A stretch of 41,589 nucleotides of DNA, from the IMG/VR virus record IMGVR_UViG_3300043444_000373, positions 1 through 41,589 of that record. One strand, given 5' to 3'. Of this stretch, positions 8,248-14,704 are shown piece after piece. The translations under genes were made by a program, and so were the position numbers. Each line of letters starts with the position of its first letter. The stretch's first letter is position 1. The stretch comes from a virus. The notes under the pieces are model-generated. The model did not search any database and was not told the origin of the DNA. It worked only from the letters and a program-made list of their open reading frames with translations.

Positions 8248-9105
8248 ATGCCTTTTATCCCGGGACCTAGTGGAATAAGTGATGTATATCATGCCACGAA
8301 TGTATATGCAAACAAGAAATTAATTGCTTTATGGGAAGAACCTAGTCCGAGCCCGGCTGTCGGTAGTCCAGAGGCGGTTACTGTATCTCTTTCTGTAGAG
8401 CAATCAGAAGCTGTAGCAACATCCGGCGCAGCCGCAACCTCAGCAGCTGAGGCTGAAGTAGGACTAGCCGGTCGCGGCGAAGTTCCTCAGGTAGGTCCTG
8501 TAGAAAAAGTTAAACCAGATGCCGCTGGAGCATATAGTAGTGCAGGCGGCTTTGCTGTCAAATTAGATCCGGGTGCCAATCCTAATGATATCTTTGCTGT
8601 ATTAGCAAAAAATATAGATTCTGCACTGGCAGAGGCTCGAGCAGGCAAGTGGAAAGAAAACGGAAAGAATGTATGTATCATCGGATGTTATAAATCAGTC
8701 GGGTTTAATCTCAGTGACGATAAGACTCCTTGGTGTGCGGCATTTGCTGGTTCAGTATTGAAGTCATCGGGTGTAGCTGCATTAAAAACATTGAGTAGTT
8801 TGGCGTATAGAGGTTTTGGAACCGTTGTTCCTGTAGGCGATAAGTCCAAATGGAGGCTAAACGATATTGTAGTATTTTCTAGGCAAGGTGGCGGCCATAT
8901 CGGTTTCTTTAGGGGTTATAATCCAGCTAACGGCAGTATTCTTATTGCTGGTGGTAATCAAGCAGATAACTTAAATGAAGTCGGATTTAGAGCAGGCGGC
9001 ATGCCTGTGGTATCAGTTAGTCGAGCATGGACTGTCCCGGCTGCGTATGATAAGCCTGTTACCTATAGCGGAGCCGCTGGCAGTTCAAACATTAAAGTAG
9101 TATAA
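8248..9105 (+). CDS. Cell-wall hydrolase (TIGR02594/CHAP-like), probable virion-associated lysin
   Basis: A 285-residue protein. The C-terminal part has the papain-like catalytic pattern of the TIGR02594 and NlpC/P60-CHAP group: C163 in TPWCAAFAGSVLKSSG and H217 in GGGHIGFFRGY, then GGNQ. Residues 35-100 are a Pro/Ala/Glu linker. The first 30 residues (ISDVYHATNVYANKKLIALW) resemble a PAAR-like or tail-tip motif, which would make this a spike-linked peptidoglycan hydrolase for infection rather than a free endolysin. AAGGAGA precedes the ATG. Its TAA overlaps the next ATG. A second, SleB-type hydrolase at 18130 is a better lysis candidate. Confidence 0.75.
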   Translation: MPFIPGPSGISDVYHATNVYANKKLIALWEEPSPSPAVGSPEAVTVSLSVEQSEAVATSGAAATSAAEAEVGLAGRGEVPQVGPVEKVKPDAAGAYSSAGGFAVKLDPGANPNDIFAVLAKNIDSALAEARAGKWKENGKNVCIIGCYKSVGFNLSDDKTPWCAAFAGSVLKSSGVAALKTLSSLAYRGFGTVVPVGDKSKWRLNDIVVFSRQGGGHIGFFRGYNPANGSILIAGGNQADNLNEVGFRAGGMPVVSVSRAWTVPAAYDKPVTYSGAAGSSNIKVV

Positions 9106-9515
9106 TGAAAAAACTTTTATGGAAAATTTTAGGATTCTTGAGTTTAGGTATGGCCTATATTGGCATAGTCACTCCCGGAATCCCCTTTAGTATATTCTTA
9201 GTATTTGCAGCCTACTGTTTTGCTAAGAGCTCACCAAAAATGCACGATTGGTTATACAACCATCCTAGGTTTGGTCCGTTCCTTACGAATTGGACACAGA
9301 AGAAAGTCTTCCCAACCAAAGGCAAATACCTAATGATATTGGTTATGTCATCTAGTCTTGTAATCCTTTGGTTCACCACATATAACATAAAAGCTGTAAT
9401 CTACAGTGGAATATCTATGCTATTAGTCGCTATATGGGCGTGGAGATTTCCTGGAAGCTTAGAAGAATATCAACATAGAAAAGACAACAACAAGAGGATA
9501 GGATGGCTAAAATAA
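9105..9515 (+). CDS. DUF454 (YbaN-like) inner membrane protein
   Basis: A 136-residue membrane protein with the DUF454 signature: GMAYIGIVTPGIPFSIFLVFAAYCFA, then SSPKMHDWLYNHPRFGPFL, a cytosolic loop, and two further hydrophobic helices (about residues 75-110). Bacterial YbaN proteins have no settled function. The coding frame overlaps the upstream lysin gene by one base. In a phage it could modify the inner membrane or act in lysis or superinfection control, but the sequence does not show which. Confidence 0.85.
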   Translation: MKKLLWKILGFLSLGMAYIGIVTPGIPFSIFLVFAAYCFAKSSPKMHDWLYNHPRFGPFLTNWTQKKVFPTKGKYLMILVMSSSLVILWFTTYNIKAVIYSGISMLLVAIWAWRFPGSLEEYQHRKDNNKRIGWLK

Positions 9516-9760
9516 CCTTAGACGAATTAATCGATATCGCCTTTGCTCACGAAGAAGGTGATCCTATCGATTGGGGTGTGTTCAAGGAAGGTCAAGAACA
9601 GGCCATGCGCATGATCGGCACTAGTATATTAGACCAATTCGATAAAGATGATATCAACGATGCAGATAGATTAATACTTTTAGCTACTATAACTAAATTG
9701 GTAACTGAAAATATGATCCTGCATTCTAAATTGTTGACATTGTCTAAAAAAGAAGTATAA
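9503..9760 (+). CDS. Small acidic helical protein, function unknown
   Basis: An 85-residue, mostly helical acidic protein (ITLDELIDIAFAHEEGDPIDWG). It overlaps the DUF454 gene by 13 bases and has an AGGATAGG site just upstream. The promoter for the suppressor-type tRNA lies inside its last codons. No motif is recognised. Confidence 0.7.
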   Translation: MAKITLDELIDIAFAHEEGDPIDWGVFKEGQEQAMRMIGTSILDQFDKDDINDADRLILLATITKLVTENMILHSKLLTLSKKEV

Positions 9761-9761
9761 T
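9734..9761 (+). promoter_or_regulatory. Sigma70-like promoter for the tRNA
   Basis: TTGACA at 9734-9739, a 16-base spacer, TATAAT at 9756-9761. Both boxes are consensus. Transcription would start near 9768, four bases before the tRNA 5' end. Confidence 0.75.
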
Positions 9762-9771
9762 AGAAGTTAAT

Positions 9772-9846
9772 GCGCTAGAAGCTGACCGGTCAAGCAGGAG
9801 CCTCTAAAACTCCGAGTAGTGGGTTCAATTCCCATCTAGCGCACCA
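9772..9846 (+). tRNA. tRNA with anticodon CTA (amber suppressor type)
   Basis: A cloverleaf can be drawn by hand. The acceptor GCGCTAG (9772-9778) pairs perfectly with CTAGCGC (9836-9842), followed by A and an encoded CCA. The T arm is GTGGG/CCCAT with loop TTCAATT. The D arm is GCT/AGC with GG in the loop. The anticodon stem GGAGC/ACTCC has four pairs and a C31-A39 mismatch. The loop CTCTAAA gives anticodon CTA at 9804-9806, with T33 and A37 as required. It should read UAG. The variable loop is short (class I), so Ser, Leu and Tyr are unlikely charges. Position 8 is A instead of the near-universal T. The charged amino acid is not predictable here. Confidence 0.85.
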
Positions 9847-9857
9847 AAGGATACACA

Positions 9858-9968
9858 ATGGTAGGTTACATTTCATTTTTAATTTTCTGGATTGTTTTTG
9901 GATACTTCTATCTAACAAGAGATAAATCCAAAGACGAAGAAAAAACAGAAAACTTTTATCTTCACTGA
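9858..9968 (+). CDS. Short single-pass membrane protein (36 residues)
   Basis: ATG at 9858, TGA at 9966-9968. The translation starts MVGYISFLIFWIVFGYFYL, one hydrophobic helix, followed by a charged tail (Arg, Lys, Asp, Glu). It lies 11 bases after the tRNA and its stop overlaps the next ATG (TGATG). No ribosome site stands out beyond a weak AAGG. Function unknown. Confidence 0.5.
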   Translation: MVGYISFLIFWIVFGYFYLTRDKSKDEEKTENFYLH

Positions 9969-10297
9969 TGTCTGAACATTTTGTCACTTGTTCATTATTA
10001 AAGAAACAAAAACAAGTAGTGTTTGATTATACAAAAAATCCCTGTAGTCTAACATTTACTGTTTCTGTAATTGAAAACAAAATAAGATCCAAAAAAGTCT
10101 CTACTGCTGTTTTCAAAATGGGCAAGCACAATACTTGGTATCCGCATCATATTGAAGTTGTTGGTGGATATAAACGCAAAGGGATTGCTACAATAATGTA
10201 TGATATTGTTCAAAGTGAAATTAATGGAACATTAGTTCCTAGCGATGAACAAAGCGACGAAGCTAAGGCGTTTTGGAAGAATAGAAATGCTGTTTAA
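9968..10297 (+). CDS. Small GNAT-like acetyltransferase
   Basis: A 109-residue protein with the acetyl-CoA binding pattern of GNAT enzymes: strand IEVVGGY, then Y-K-R-K-G-I-A followed by a helix (TIMYDIVQSEI), and a C-terminal segment SDEQSDEAKAFWKNR, typical of the SxxxxxxAxxFYxxxGF region in short form. At about 110 residues it is near the lower size limit. The substrate is unknown. Confidence 0.65.
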   Translation: MSEHFVTCSLLKKQKQVVFDYTKNPCSLTFTVSVIENKIRSKKVSTAVFKMGKHNTWYPHHIEVVGGYKRKGIATIMYDIVQSEINGTLVPSDEQSDEAKAFWKNRNAV

Positions 10298-10529
10298 CAC
10301 CAAAGAAGAAGTAGAAGCCTGGATCCGTAAAATTATGGGTCCTCCTAAGAGAATTCTTCTCGGCGAAGAACACGACAAGGTTTGGTTGATGTTGCAGATG
10401 GCTGAGCCTGTTAGAGAAACTAACAATCAGCGTAGCTTTTGCGTTGAATACAATCTAGGTGGGAAGATGTATGATGTGCATTATCTCCCCGGAGAAGAAC
10501 CGTTTATTGAAGAATATCTAGATGAATAA
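10287..10529 (+). CDS. Small phage protein, function unknown
   Basis: An 80-residue protein if it starts at ATG 10287 (GGAAG site about 9 bases upstream), which is more plausible than an in-frame ATG at 10245 buried in the acetyltransferase gene. The sequence has a helix (KEEVEAWIRKIMG), then beta segments (DKVWLMLQMAEPV, SFCVEYNLGGKMYDVHYL) and an acidic end. It overlaps its neighbours at both ends. No function is recognised. Confidence 0.65.
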   Translation: MLFNTKEEVEAWIRKIMGPPKRILLGEEHDKVWLMLQMAEPVRETNNQRSFCVEYNLGGKMYDVHYLPGEEPFIEEYLDE

Positions 10530-10737
10530 AAAATACAACCCATTTAAGATTGGACAGCGTCTCTACAAAGACGGACTAGGTGTTTCCGATATTTGGGGTG
10601 CTGTTAAAAGCGACAGTGATATGGACGAAGCATTTCGCGGCTATGAATATGAAATGACCAAAGCCATCAAACGTGCTGAACAAAAAGAAATTAAATCAAA
10701 GTTAGGCTATAGCCGTATTGGATTAAACAATGTATAA
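10522..10737 (+). CDS. Small basic protein, function unknown
   Basis: A 71-residue protein overlapping the previous stop by 8 bases and the next start by 8 bases. It starts MNKKYNPFKIGQRLYKDGLG and ends in a Lys/Arg-rich helix. The tight overlaps show it is translated as part of the small-protein run from 9858 to 10909. Function unknown. Confidence 0.6.
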   Translation: MNKKYNPFKIGQRLYKDGLGVSDIWGAVKSDSDMDEAFRGYEYEMTKAIKRAEQKEIKSKLGYSRIGLNNV

Positions 10738-10909
10738 CGAATACTTCAAATCACAGATAGAAGAAGGTGCTACAGAAATGTTTTTCTATGCTATTGAGCA
10801 GGAAGGCAATTTGAGAATCGAACGGCATCGTGGCGCACTAGAGACATTTCCCGATCTTGAATATGTGCGCCATTTAACTGATGGTGTGCCTTTATTCAAG
10901 AATAAATAA
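10730..10909 (+). CDS. Small protein of 59 residues, function unknown
   Basis: ATG at 10730 overlaps the previous stop; TAA at 10907-10909. The translation begins MYNEYFKSQIEEGATEMFFY and has an alternating pattern consistent with a small alpha/beta fold, ending FKNK. No known motif. Confidence 0.55.
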   Translation: MYNEYFKSQIEEGATEMFFYAIEQEGNLRIERHRGALETFPDLEYVRHLTDGVPLFKNK

Positions 10910-10923
10910 ATTTGTAGCAGGTG

Positions 10924-10974
10924 CTATAAAACCAACACTCTTTAAATTTTAGGTCTTTAGAGTGTAGACCGTAA
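10924..10974 (+). promoter_or_regulatory. Structured leader of the 10987 gene
   Basis: An extended -10 (TGC then TATAAA at 10924-10929) is followed by two interlocking stems. ACACTCT (10935-10941) pairs with AGAGTGT (10959-10965), and GGTCT (10952-10956) pairs with AGACC (10966-10970). No nucleotides separate the last two arms, so both stems are unlikely to form fully together and may be alternatives. The ribosome site AAGGAGA follows at once. This could be a translational switch or simply an mRNA-stabilising leader. Confidence 0.4.
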
Positions 10975-10986
10975 CAAGGAGAAAAC

Positions 10987-11709
10987 ATGATGTATGAATC
11001 AAAGCTCGCCGCGGCAATCAAAGTAGACGGCAAAGTCCTACGTGAATTCAAAGATACAGTTCACATTCCATTTGGCAGTGAATATACTGTCCTACTAAAA
11101 AATCTCAATACCACTCGTGCAGTAGTCAATGTCTTTATCGACGGAGAGAATGCCGTTCCTGGCGGATTGGTCGTAGACCCGGGTCGAGAAGTCGACTTAG
11201 AGCGTTGGATTAAAAACGGCAATCTTTCCGAAGGTAATCGTTTTAAATTCATTGAACGCACAGGCGCAGTAGAACAACACAGAGGAATCGGTATTGAAGA
11301 TGGGTTGGTAAGGATCGAATTTCAATTTGAACAACCACCTCGTCCTATCGTTTGGAACACTAGCCAAATATCCGGAGGCATTTATCCACAAGGCGGAATT
11401 ATGCGTGGCATGGATGTTTCTTATAGCACAAATGCTACCTTAAACTCTGTTACAGCTTCTGCAACCTCTGCTGTTTCTGATGTTGGTATCACTGTTCCCG
11501 GTAGTCATAGCTCACAGAAGTTCAGCACTGCCTATGTCGGTGCCTTGGAAAGTGTCAAACACTCGATGGTGTTCAAACTGTTCGGCGGCACTATGCCTAA
11601 GCCTATCACAGTCAAACATAAACCAAAGTGTGTTACCTGCGGAAAGCATAATAAAGCTACCAGCAAGTTTTGCCAAGAGTGTGGCACAGCGTTAGAAATT
11701 TTTGCTTAA
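10987..11709 (+). CDS. Beta-rich protein with C-terminal zinc ribbon
   Basis: A 240-residue protein. Residues 1-120 are beta-rich (for example YTVLLKNLNTTRAVVNVFIDG) and look like an immunoglobulin or jelly-roll type domain. A Ser/Thr/Ala-rich linker follows, and the C-terminus holds a zinc ribbon C-x2-C ... C-x2-C in KCVTCGKHNKATSKFCQECG. It has a strong AAGGAGA site and a structured leader, and is followed directly by a terminator, so it is a single-gene unit. The zinc ribbon suggests a nucleic-acid or protein-binding role; the function is unknown. Confidence 0.75.
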   Translation: MMYESKLAAAIKVDGKVLREFKDTVHIPFGSEYTVLLKNLNTTRAVVNVFIDGENAVPGGLVVDPGREVDLERWIKNGNLSEGNRFKFIERTGAVEQHRGIGIEDGLVRIEFQFEQPPRPIVWNTSQISGGIYPQGGIMRGMDVSYSTNATLNSVTASATSAVSDVGITVPGSHSSQKFSTAYVGALESVKHSMVFKLFGGTMPKPITVKHKPKCVTCGKHNKATSKFCQECGTALEIFA

Positions 11710-11716
11710 TCTAACC

Positions 11717-11744
11717 AAAAGGGTCTTGACGACCCTTTTGTTTT
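11717..11744 (+). terminator. Intrinsic terminator containing a promoter -35 box
   Basis: AAAAGGGTC (11717-11725), loop TTGAC, GACCCTTTT (11731-11739), then GTTTTA. The loop and first stem base supply TTGACG, the -35 box of the following promoter. Confidence 0.85.
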
Positions 11745-11754
11745 ATTATACAAT
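11726..11754 (+). promoter_or_regulatory. Sigma70-like promoter for the AAA ATPase gene
   Basis: TTGACG at 11726-11731 inside the terminator hairpin, a 17-base spacer, then TACAAT at 11749-11754. Transcription would start near 11761, giving a leader of about 28 bases with a GAAAGAG site. Confidence 0.65.
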
Positions 11755-11788
11755 AAGGGCTTGTTTTAATTAATCTTGAAAGAGCGTA

Positions 11789-12865
11789 ATGACTTATTTT
11801 GTTAAACACGGCAATTCTTACACAGTTTCTAAAAAAGAAGCACTGGATATCCATGAGCATCTTCCTGCAGGAAACTACGTCATTAAGAAAAATGAAATGA
11901 CTGGTCAACTGTTTCTAGAACAAATTGACAAGTTTGAAATCAAAGGTAAGATCTATGGCGATACTCTAAAACGTGCCGATCGTATCCTTCACTCTTTTGA
12001 AGATCGCCCGTCTACTACTGGAGTGATGCTCACCGGTGAAAAAGGTTCCGGAAAGACTCTGCTGGCTAAGATGTTGTCGGTCAAAGGCTACGATAGGGGG
12101 TATCCTACTATCGTTGTCAATCAGCCATGGTGCGGTGAAGCATTTAATGCCTTTATTCAAAGCATCGAGCAGCCTATGGTTGTAGTCTTTGACGAATACG
12201 AAAAGGTCTACGATGAACACGAACAAGAATTGATGCTGACTCTGCTCGACGGAGTGTATCCAACTAAAAAGTTGTTTGTTCTCACCTGTAACGACAAATG
12301 GCGTGTGAACAGCCATATGCGTAACCGACCTGGTCGTATCTTTTATTCTTTGGAATATAAAGGTTTGGATGCAGACTTCATCCGTGAATACTGCCAAGAC
12401 AATCTAAAAGCCAAAGATCATATTGAAAAAATCGTAGGTATCGCAGGAACTTTTGATCAATTCAATTTCGACATGCTCAAAGCGTTGGTCGAGGAAATGA
12501 ATCGTTACAACGAAACTCCTCAAGAGGCTATGCAGATGTTGAATACTAAGCCGGAATACAGCAGCAATTCTCGTTACACTGTTAAGCTCATGCTCGACGG
12601 TGAGGAAGTGGCTCAAACCAATATGGAAGAAAAAGAGTGGGAAGGTAACCCTCTTAACAAGACTGTTGGAATCAGCTACAAAGTTGTCGAAAATGCCGGC
12701 ACTGACGACGAATGCTGGGATTGGGAGAGCATCCGATTCACTCCGTCAGAGTTGAAGAAGATTGATGAAGATGGTTCTAAGTATGTGTTTACTAACAAGG
12801 ATGGTGCGAGCCTCATCCTTACTAAGGTAAAAGAAAAAACTTACACTTACTGGGATGCGCTTTAA
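11789..12865 (+). CDS. AAA-family ATPase
   Basis: A 358-residue protein with a single AAA module: Walker A GEKGSGKT (residues 83-90), Walker B VVVFDEYE (131-138), sensor segment VLTCND and an arginine-finger-like RNRPGR. The N-terminal 75 residues and the C-terminal 100 residues (acidic and beta-rich, ending YTYWDAL) are outside known domains. Phages of the T4 type often carry such single AAA proteins, possibly in DNA or protein remodelling, but the substrate cannot be inferred. It is bounded by a promoter nested in the upstream terminator and a strong terminator downstream. Confidence 0.88.
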   Translation: MTYFVKHGNSYTVSKKEALDIHEHLPAGNYVIKKNEMTGQLFLEQIDKFEIKGKIYGDTLKRADRILHSFEDRPSTTGVMLTGEKGSGKTLLAKMLSVKGYDRGYPTIVVNQPWCGEAFNAFIQSIEQPMVVVFDEYEKVYDEHEQELMLTLLDGVYPTKKLFVLTCNDKWRVNSHMRNRPGRIFYSLEYKGLDADFIREYCQDNLKAKDHIEKIVGIAGTFDQFNFDMLKALVEEMNRYNETPQEAMQMLNTKPEYSSNSRYTVKLMLDGEEVAQTNMEEKEWEGNPLNKTVGISYKVVENAGTDDECWDWESIRFTPSELKKIDEDGSKYVFTNKDGASLILTKVKEKTYTYWDAL

Positions 12866-12877
12866 TAAATAAAAACC

Positions 12878-12903
12878 TAGGGGGTGAAAGGCCCCCTACT
12901 TTT
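12878..12903 (+). terminator. Intrinsic terminator
   Basis: TAGGGGG (12878-12884) pairs with CCCCCTA (12892-12898), loop TGAAAGG, followed by CTTTT. It separates the AAA ATPase from the amber-containing gene, whose ribosome site starts at 12904. Confidence 0.8.
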
Positions 12904-12916
12904 AAAGGAAAATAAA

Positions 12917-13477
12917 ATGTCGTAGATTGAATATGCTTGTAAGGACGTGGTGTTCCATTTTAACAAAAAACACCTAGAGGACCAAACCATACCTATGTGG
13001 GTCCTAAAAACACATGGGGAATCATTTTACGTTGATCACGTAACCTGCGAGATACCTTGGACTACCAAGGAAACACCAGACAACTCGCACACCAAAGGCA
13101 GTATCAAAGTCAAAGATTGTTTGCTGACAATCGACGAAGAAAACTCTGCCACTATCAGTAATCTTTCAGTATTTGATAAAATCCGCTTACGCAACCAAAA
13201 GTTGGGTATCACTAGGATCATGTTCTCTTGGGGATCCAAGATGCACACAGCATTGGCTGGCAACGAGTTCAAGCACAGTCCTTTTAAAAATGTAGAAGGT
13301 TCGTGTGGAACTAGTTACGTGATCTGCGATCTACTAAAGAAAGAGGAAGCCACTTTGGCAGCGTTAAAGTATCCAAACTCGTGGCGCATACTCAAACCAA
13401 ACGAGGTCTACTATCAGCGATACGATCAGAAAGGCACGATTTGGGAAGATGAGGATCTTGACGACGATGACGAATGA
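12917..13477 (+). CDS. Phage protein with in-frame amber (TAG) at codon 3
   Basis: The best start is ATG 12917, seven bases after AAAGGA. It reads Met-Ser-TAG-Ile-Glu-Tyr-Ala-Cys-Lys-Asp and then continues open to TGA at 13475-13477, 187 codons including the TAG (12923-12925). Codons after the TAG look coding (IEYACKDVVFHFNKKHLED). A tRNA with anticodon CTA lies 3 kb upstream, so readthrough gives a plausible full protein. The alternatives are GTG starts at 12947 or 12950; an AAGGA at 12941-12945 could serve the second at a short spacing of 4. The body has no recognised domain; the tail is very acidic (EDEDLDDDDE). Confidence 0.75.
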
Positions 13478-13486
13478 TAGTTAAAT
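13458..13486 (+). promoter_or_regulatory. Probable promoter of the tmRNA
   Basis: TTGACG at 13458-13463, a 17-base spacer, TTAAAT at 13481-13486. It lies in the end of the upstream gene and would start transcription near 13493, just before the tmRNA acceptor piece. Confidence 0.5.
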
Positions 13487-13492
13487 AACAGT

Positions 13493-13557
13493 ATTGTTGT
13501 AATTCCTTCAAAGCGAAGGCATGTTGGACGGCGGTTCGATTCCGCCCAGGTCCACCA
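13493..13557 (+). ncRNA. ssrA: Permuted tmRNA, acceptor (3') piece
   Basis: The tRNA-like 3' half lies upstream of the 5' half, the hallmark of two-piece permuted tmRNA. T stem GGCGG (13530-13534) and CCGCC (13542-13546) enclose TTCGATT. The acceptor strand CAGGTCC (13547-13553) pairs fully with GGGCCTG at 13624-13630, including the G3-U70 wobble read by alanyl-tRNA synthetase; A and CCA follow. A hairpin CCTTC/GAAGG lies at 13505-13519. The 5' end is estimated. The intervening segment (13558-13623) is closed by a 12-pair helix (13557-13568 with 13609-13620) and would be cut out. Confidence 0.9.
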
Positions 13558-13623
13558 AAAGAATTCTTCACCCTGTATAGAGACAGACAAGTGCTATAGA
13601 CTATACTAAAGAGTTCTTTTGAG

Positions 13624-13834
13624 GGGCCTGACAAGGTTTCGACAGCGTGAGATAGTAGAGACGGCAACACGGTAGGCGATGACCGTAAATCAAGCAAAAC
13701 CTATAAATGCAAACGAAGACGCATTTGACTTCGCAGCACTAAGCTTCACAGGTAACACTGTGGGTGGTCGTGTTGCACTAGCAGCCTAAGAAACTGCAAG
13801 TCGGGGGTAGCTATACCTTCTTACCCAAAATAGT
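13624..13834 (+). ncRNA. ssrA: Permuted tmRNA, coding (5') piece with 26-codon tag
   Basis: The mature 5' end is GGGCCTG at 13624. The tag reading frame begins with the resume codon GCA at 13709-13711 and runs 26 codons to TAA at 13787-13789. The tag starts ANEDAFDFAAL and ends RVALAA, so it carries the usual ANxxx start and the LAA-type degradation end, but is long compared with the 10 residues of E. coli. The role is rescue of stalled ribosomes by trans-translation and marking of the product for proteolysis. A G-rich pseudoknot-like 3' region follows, then a strong terminator. The 3' end is estimated. Confidence 0.92.
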
Positions 13835-13860
13835 AAAAGTGGCCTTCGGGCCACTTTTTT
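13835..13860 (+). terminator. Intrinsic terminator of the tmRNA
   Basis: AAAAGTGGCC (13835-13844), loop TTCG, GGCCACTTTTTT (13849-13860). A strong stem with a stable tetraloop and a T tract. Confidence 0.92.
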
Positions 13861-13861
13861 A

Positions 13862-13890
13862 TTGACTTCTTAGTATTTTCACTATATACT
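13862..13890 (+). promoter_or_regulatory. Sigma70-like promoter for the outer-membrane barrel gene
   Basis: TTGACT at 13862-13867, a 17-base spacer, TATACT at 13885-13890. It gives a leader of about 65 bases that contains GTGTGTTTTCC...ACACAC complementary segments, possibly a stabilising hairpin, before the AAGGA site. Confidence 0.75.
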
Positions 13891-13961
13891 TCTCTAAGCT
13901 GTGTGTTTTCCGTAGAACTACAGAAACACATCACACACAGTGAACACATAAGGAAATTTAA

Positions 13962-14513
13962 ATGAAGAAAATTGCATTAGCAACAGCCTTAGTTTTGGCT
14001 GCAACAGTGGCTTCGGCTGCAGAAATGGGTCTAGAGTATAAAGACTATAATGGTGTAAACGGTGGTTCTGACGCAAACGGTTACACCCTTACAGTGGCAG
14101 GAAATGTAGCACCTGGAATCAAACTAGATGCTAAATTTCAAAATAAACAAACTGATGGAACTAACGCTCTATCAACACGTTTAGAAACCGGTCTGACAGC
14201 TTCAGCTAATGTAGCAGGTCCAGTTTCTGCCTATGTTCGTGGCGCAGTAGGCGAGAAGTTCACTAATACCACAGACTTCTCTTATTACTCAATCGAGCCA
14301 GGAGTAGCAGTTAAACAAGGCCCAGTTGGTGTTAGCCTAGGTTGGAGATATCGTGATGCATTTAACAGTGCTAACGATGATCAAACCAGAACATGGCGTG
14401 CCAAAGTTGGTTACGACCTAACCAAAGTAGACAACGTCTATGTCGGTTACGATCGCCAGCGTGGTGACTCCGAATATAATGCTTGGCGTATTGGCTACGT
14501 GAGAAGTTTCTAA
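13962..14513 (+). CDS. Small outer-membrane beta-barrel protein
   Basis: A 183-residue protein. Signal peptide MKKIALATALVLAATVASA, cleaved before AEMGLEYKDY. The rest is alternating strands with aromatic girdle residues (GVSLGWRYRD, VYVGYDRQRG), ending in phenylalanine (RIGYVRSF), the recognition residue for BAM insertion. Size suggests an 8-strand barrel. A phage-encoded barrel might alter permeability or mask receptors against superinfection; this is inference. It is a single-gene unit with its own promoter and terminator. Confidence 0.82.
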   Translation: MKKIALATALVLAATVASAAEMGLEYKDYNGVNGGSDANGYTLTVAGNVAPGIKLDAKFQNKQTDGTNALSTRLETGLTASANVAGPVSAYVRGAVGEKFTNTTDFSYYSIEPGVAVKQGPVGVSLGWRYRDAFNSANDDQTRTWRAKVGYDLTKVDNVYVGYDRQRGDSEYNAWRIGYVRSF

Positions 14514-14530
14514 TCCAATTAGATCCAATC

Positions 14531-14552
14531 AAGGCCCCCTGGGGCCTTTTTT
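14531..14552 (+). terminator. Intrinsic terminator
   Basis: AAGGCCCC (14531-14538) and GGGGCCTT (14541-14548) with a tight loop, followed by more T residues. Confidence 0.85.
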
Positions 14553-14619
14553 AGTCTTCGATATTAGTTTTTTCAATAAGCGTCATTAAAAAATACAATA
14601 AAAAATCTATTAAAATTGC

Positions 14620-14648
14620 TTGATTAATAGGATAATTAAATGTATAAT
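14620..14648 (+). promoter_or_regulatory. Sigma70-like promoter for ahpC-ahpD
   Basis: TTGATT at 14620-14625, a 17-base spacer ending in TG (extended -10), TATAAT at 14643-14648. The leader is about 50 bases and ends with an AAAGGAG site. The rest of the 190-base gap before the gene is AT-rich with nothing else recognised. Confidence 0.7.
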
Positions 14649-14704
14649 AGTTGCATAGGACAAACCGTTCTAGAAGTTTTCAACACACACAAAGGAGATT
14701 GTAA

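Noticed and set aside
10935-10970. A true H-type pseudoknot in the 10987 leader
   Set aside because: No nucleotides are left to cross the 7-pair stem, so both stems cannot form fully. Kept only as alternative hairpins.
13493-13557. A degenerate or partial tRNA (T arm and CCA only)
   Set aside because: The missing 5' half lies downstream at 13624-13630 and pairs perfectly, and a tag frame follows. It is the acceptor piece of a permuted tmRNA.
13392-13697. Minus-strand frame across the tmRNA
   Set aside because: It lies opposite the tmRNA and the end of the upstream gene, whose structure explains the sequence.
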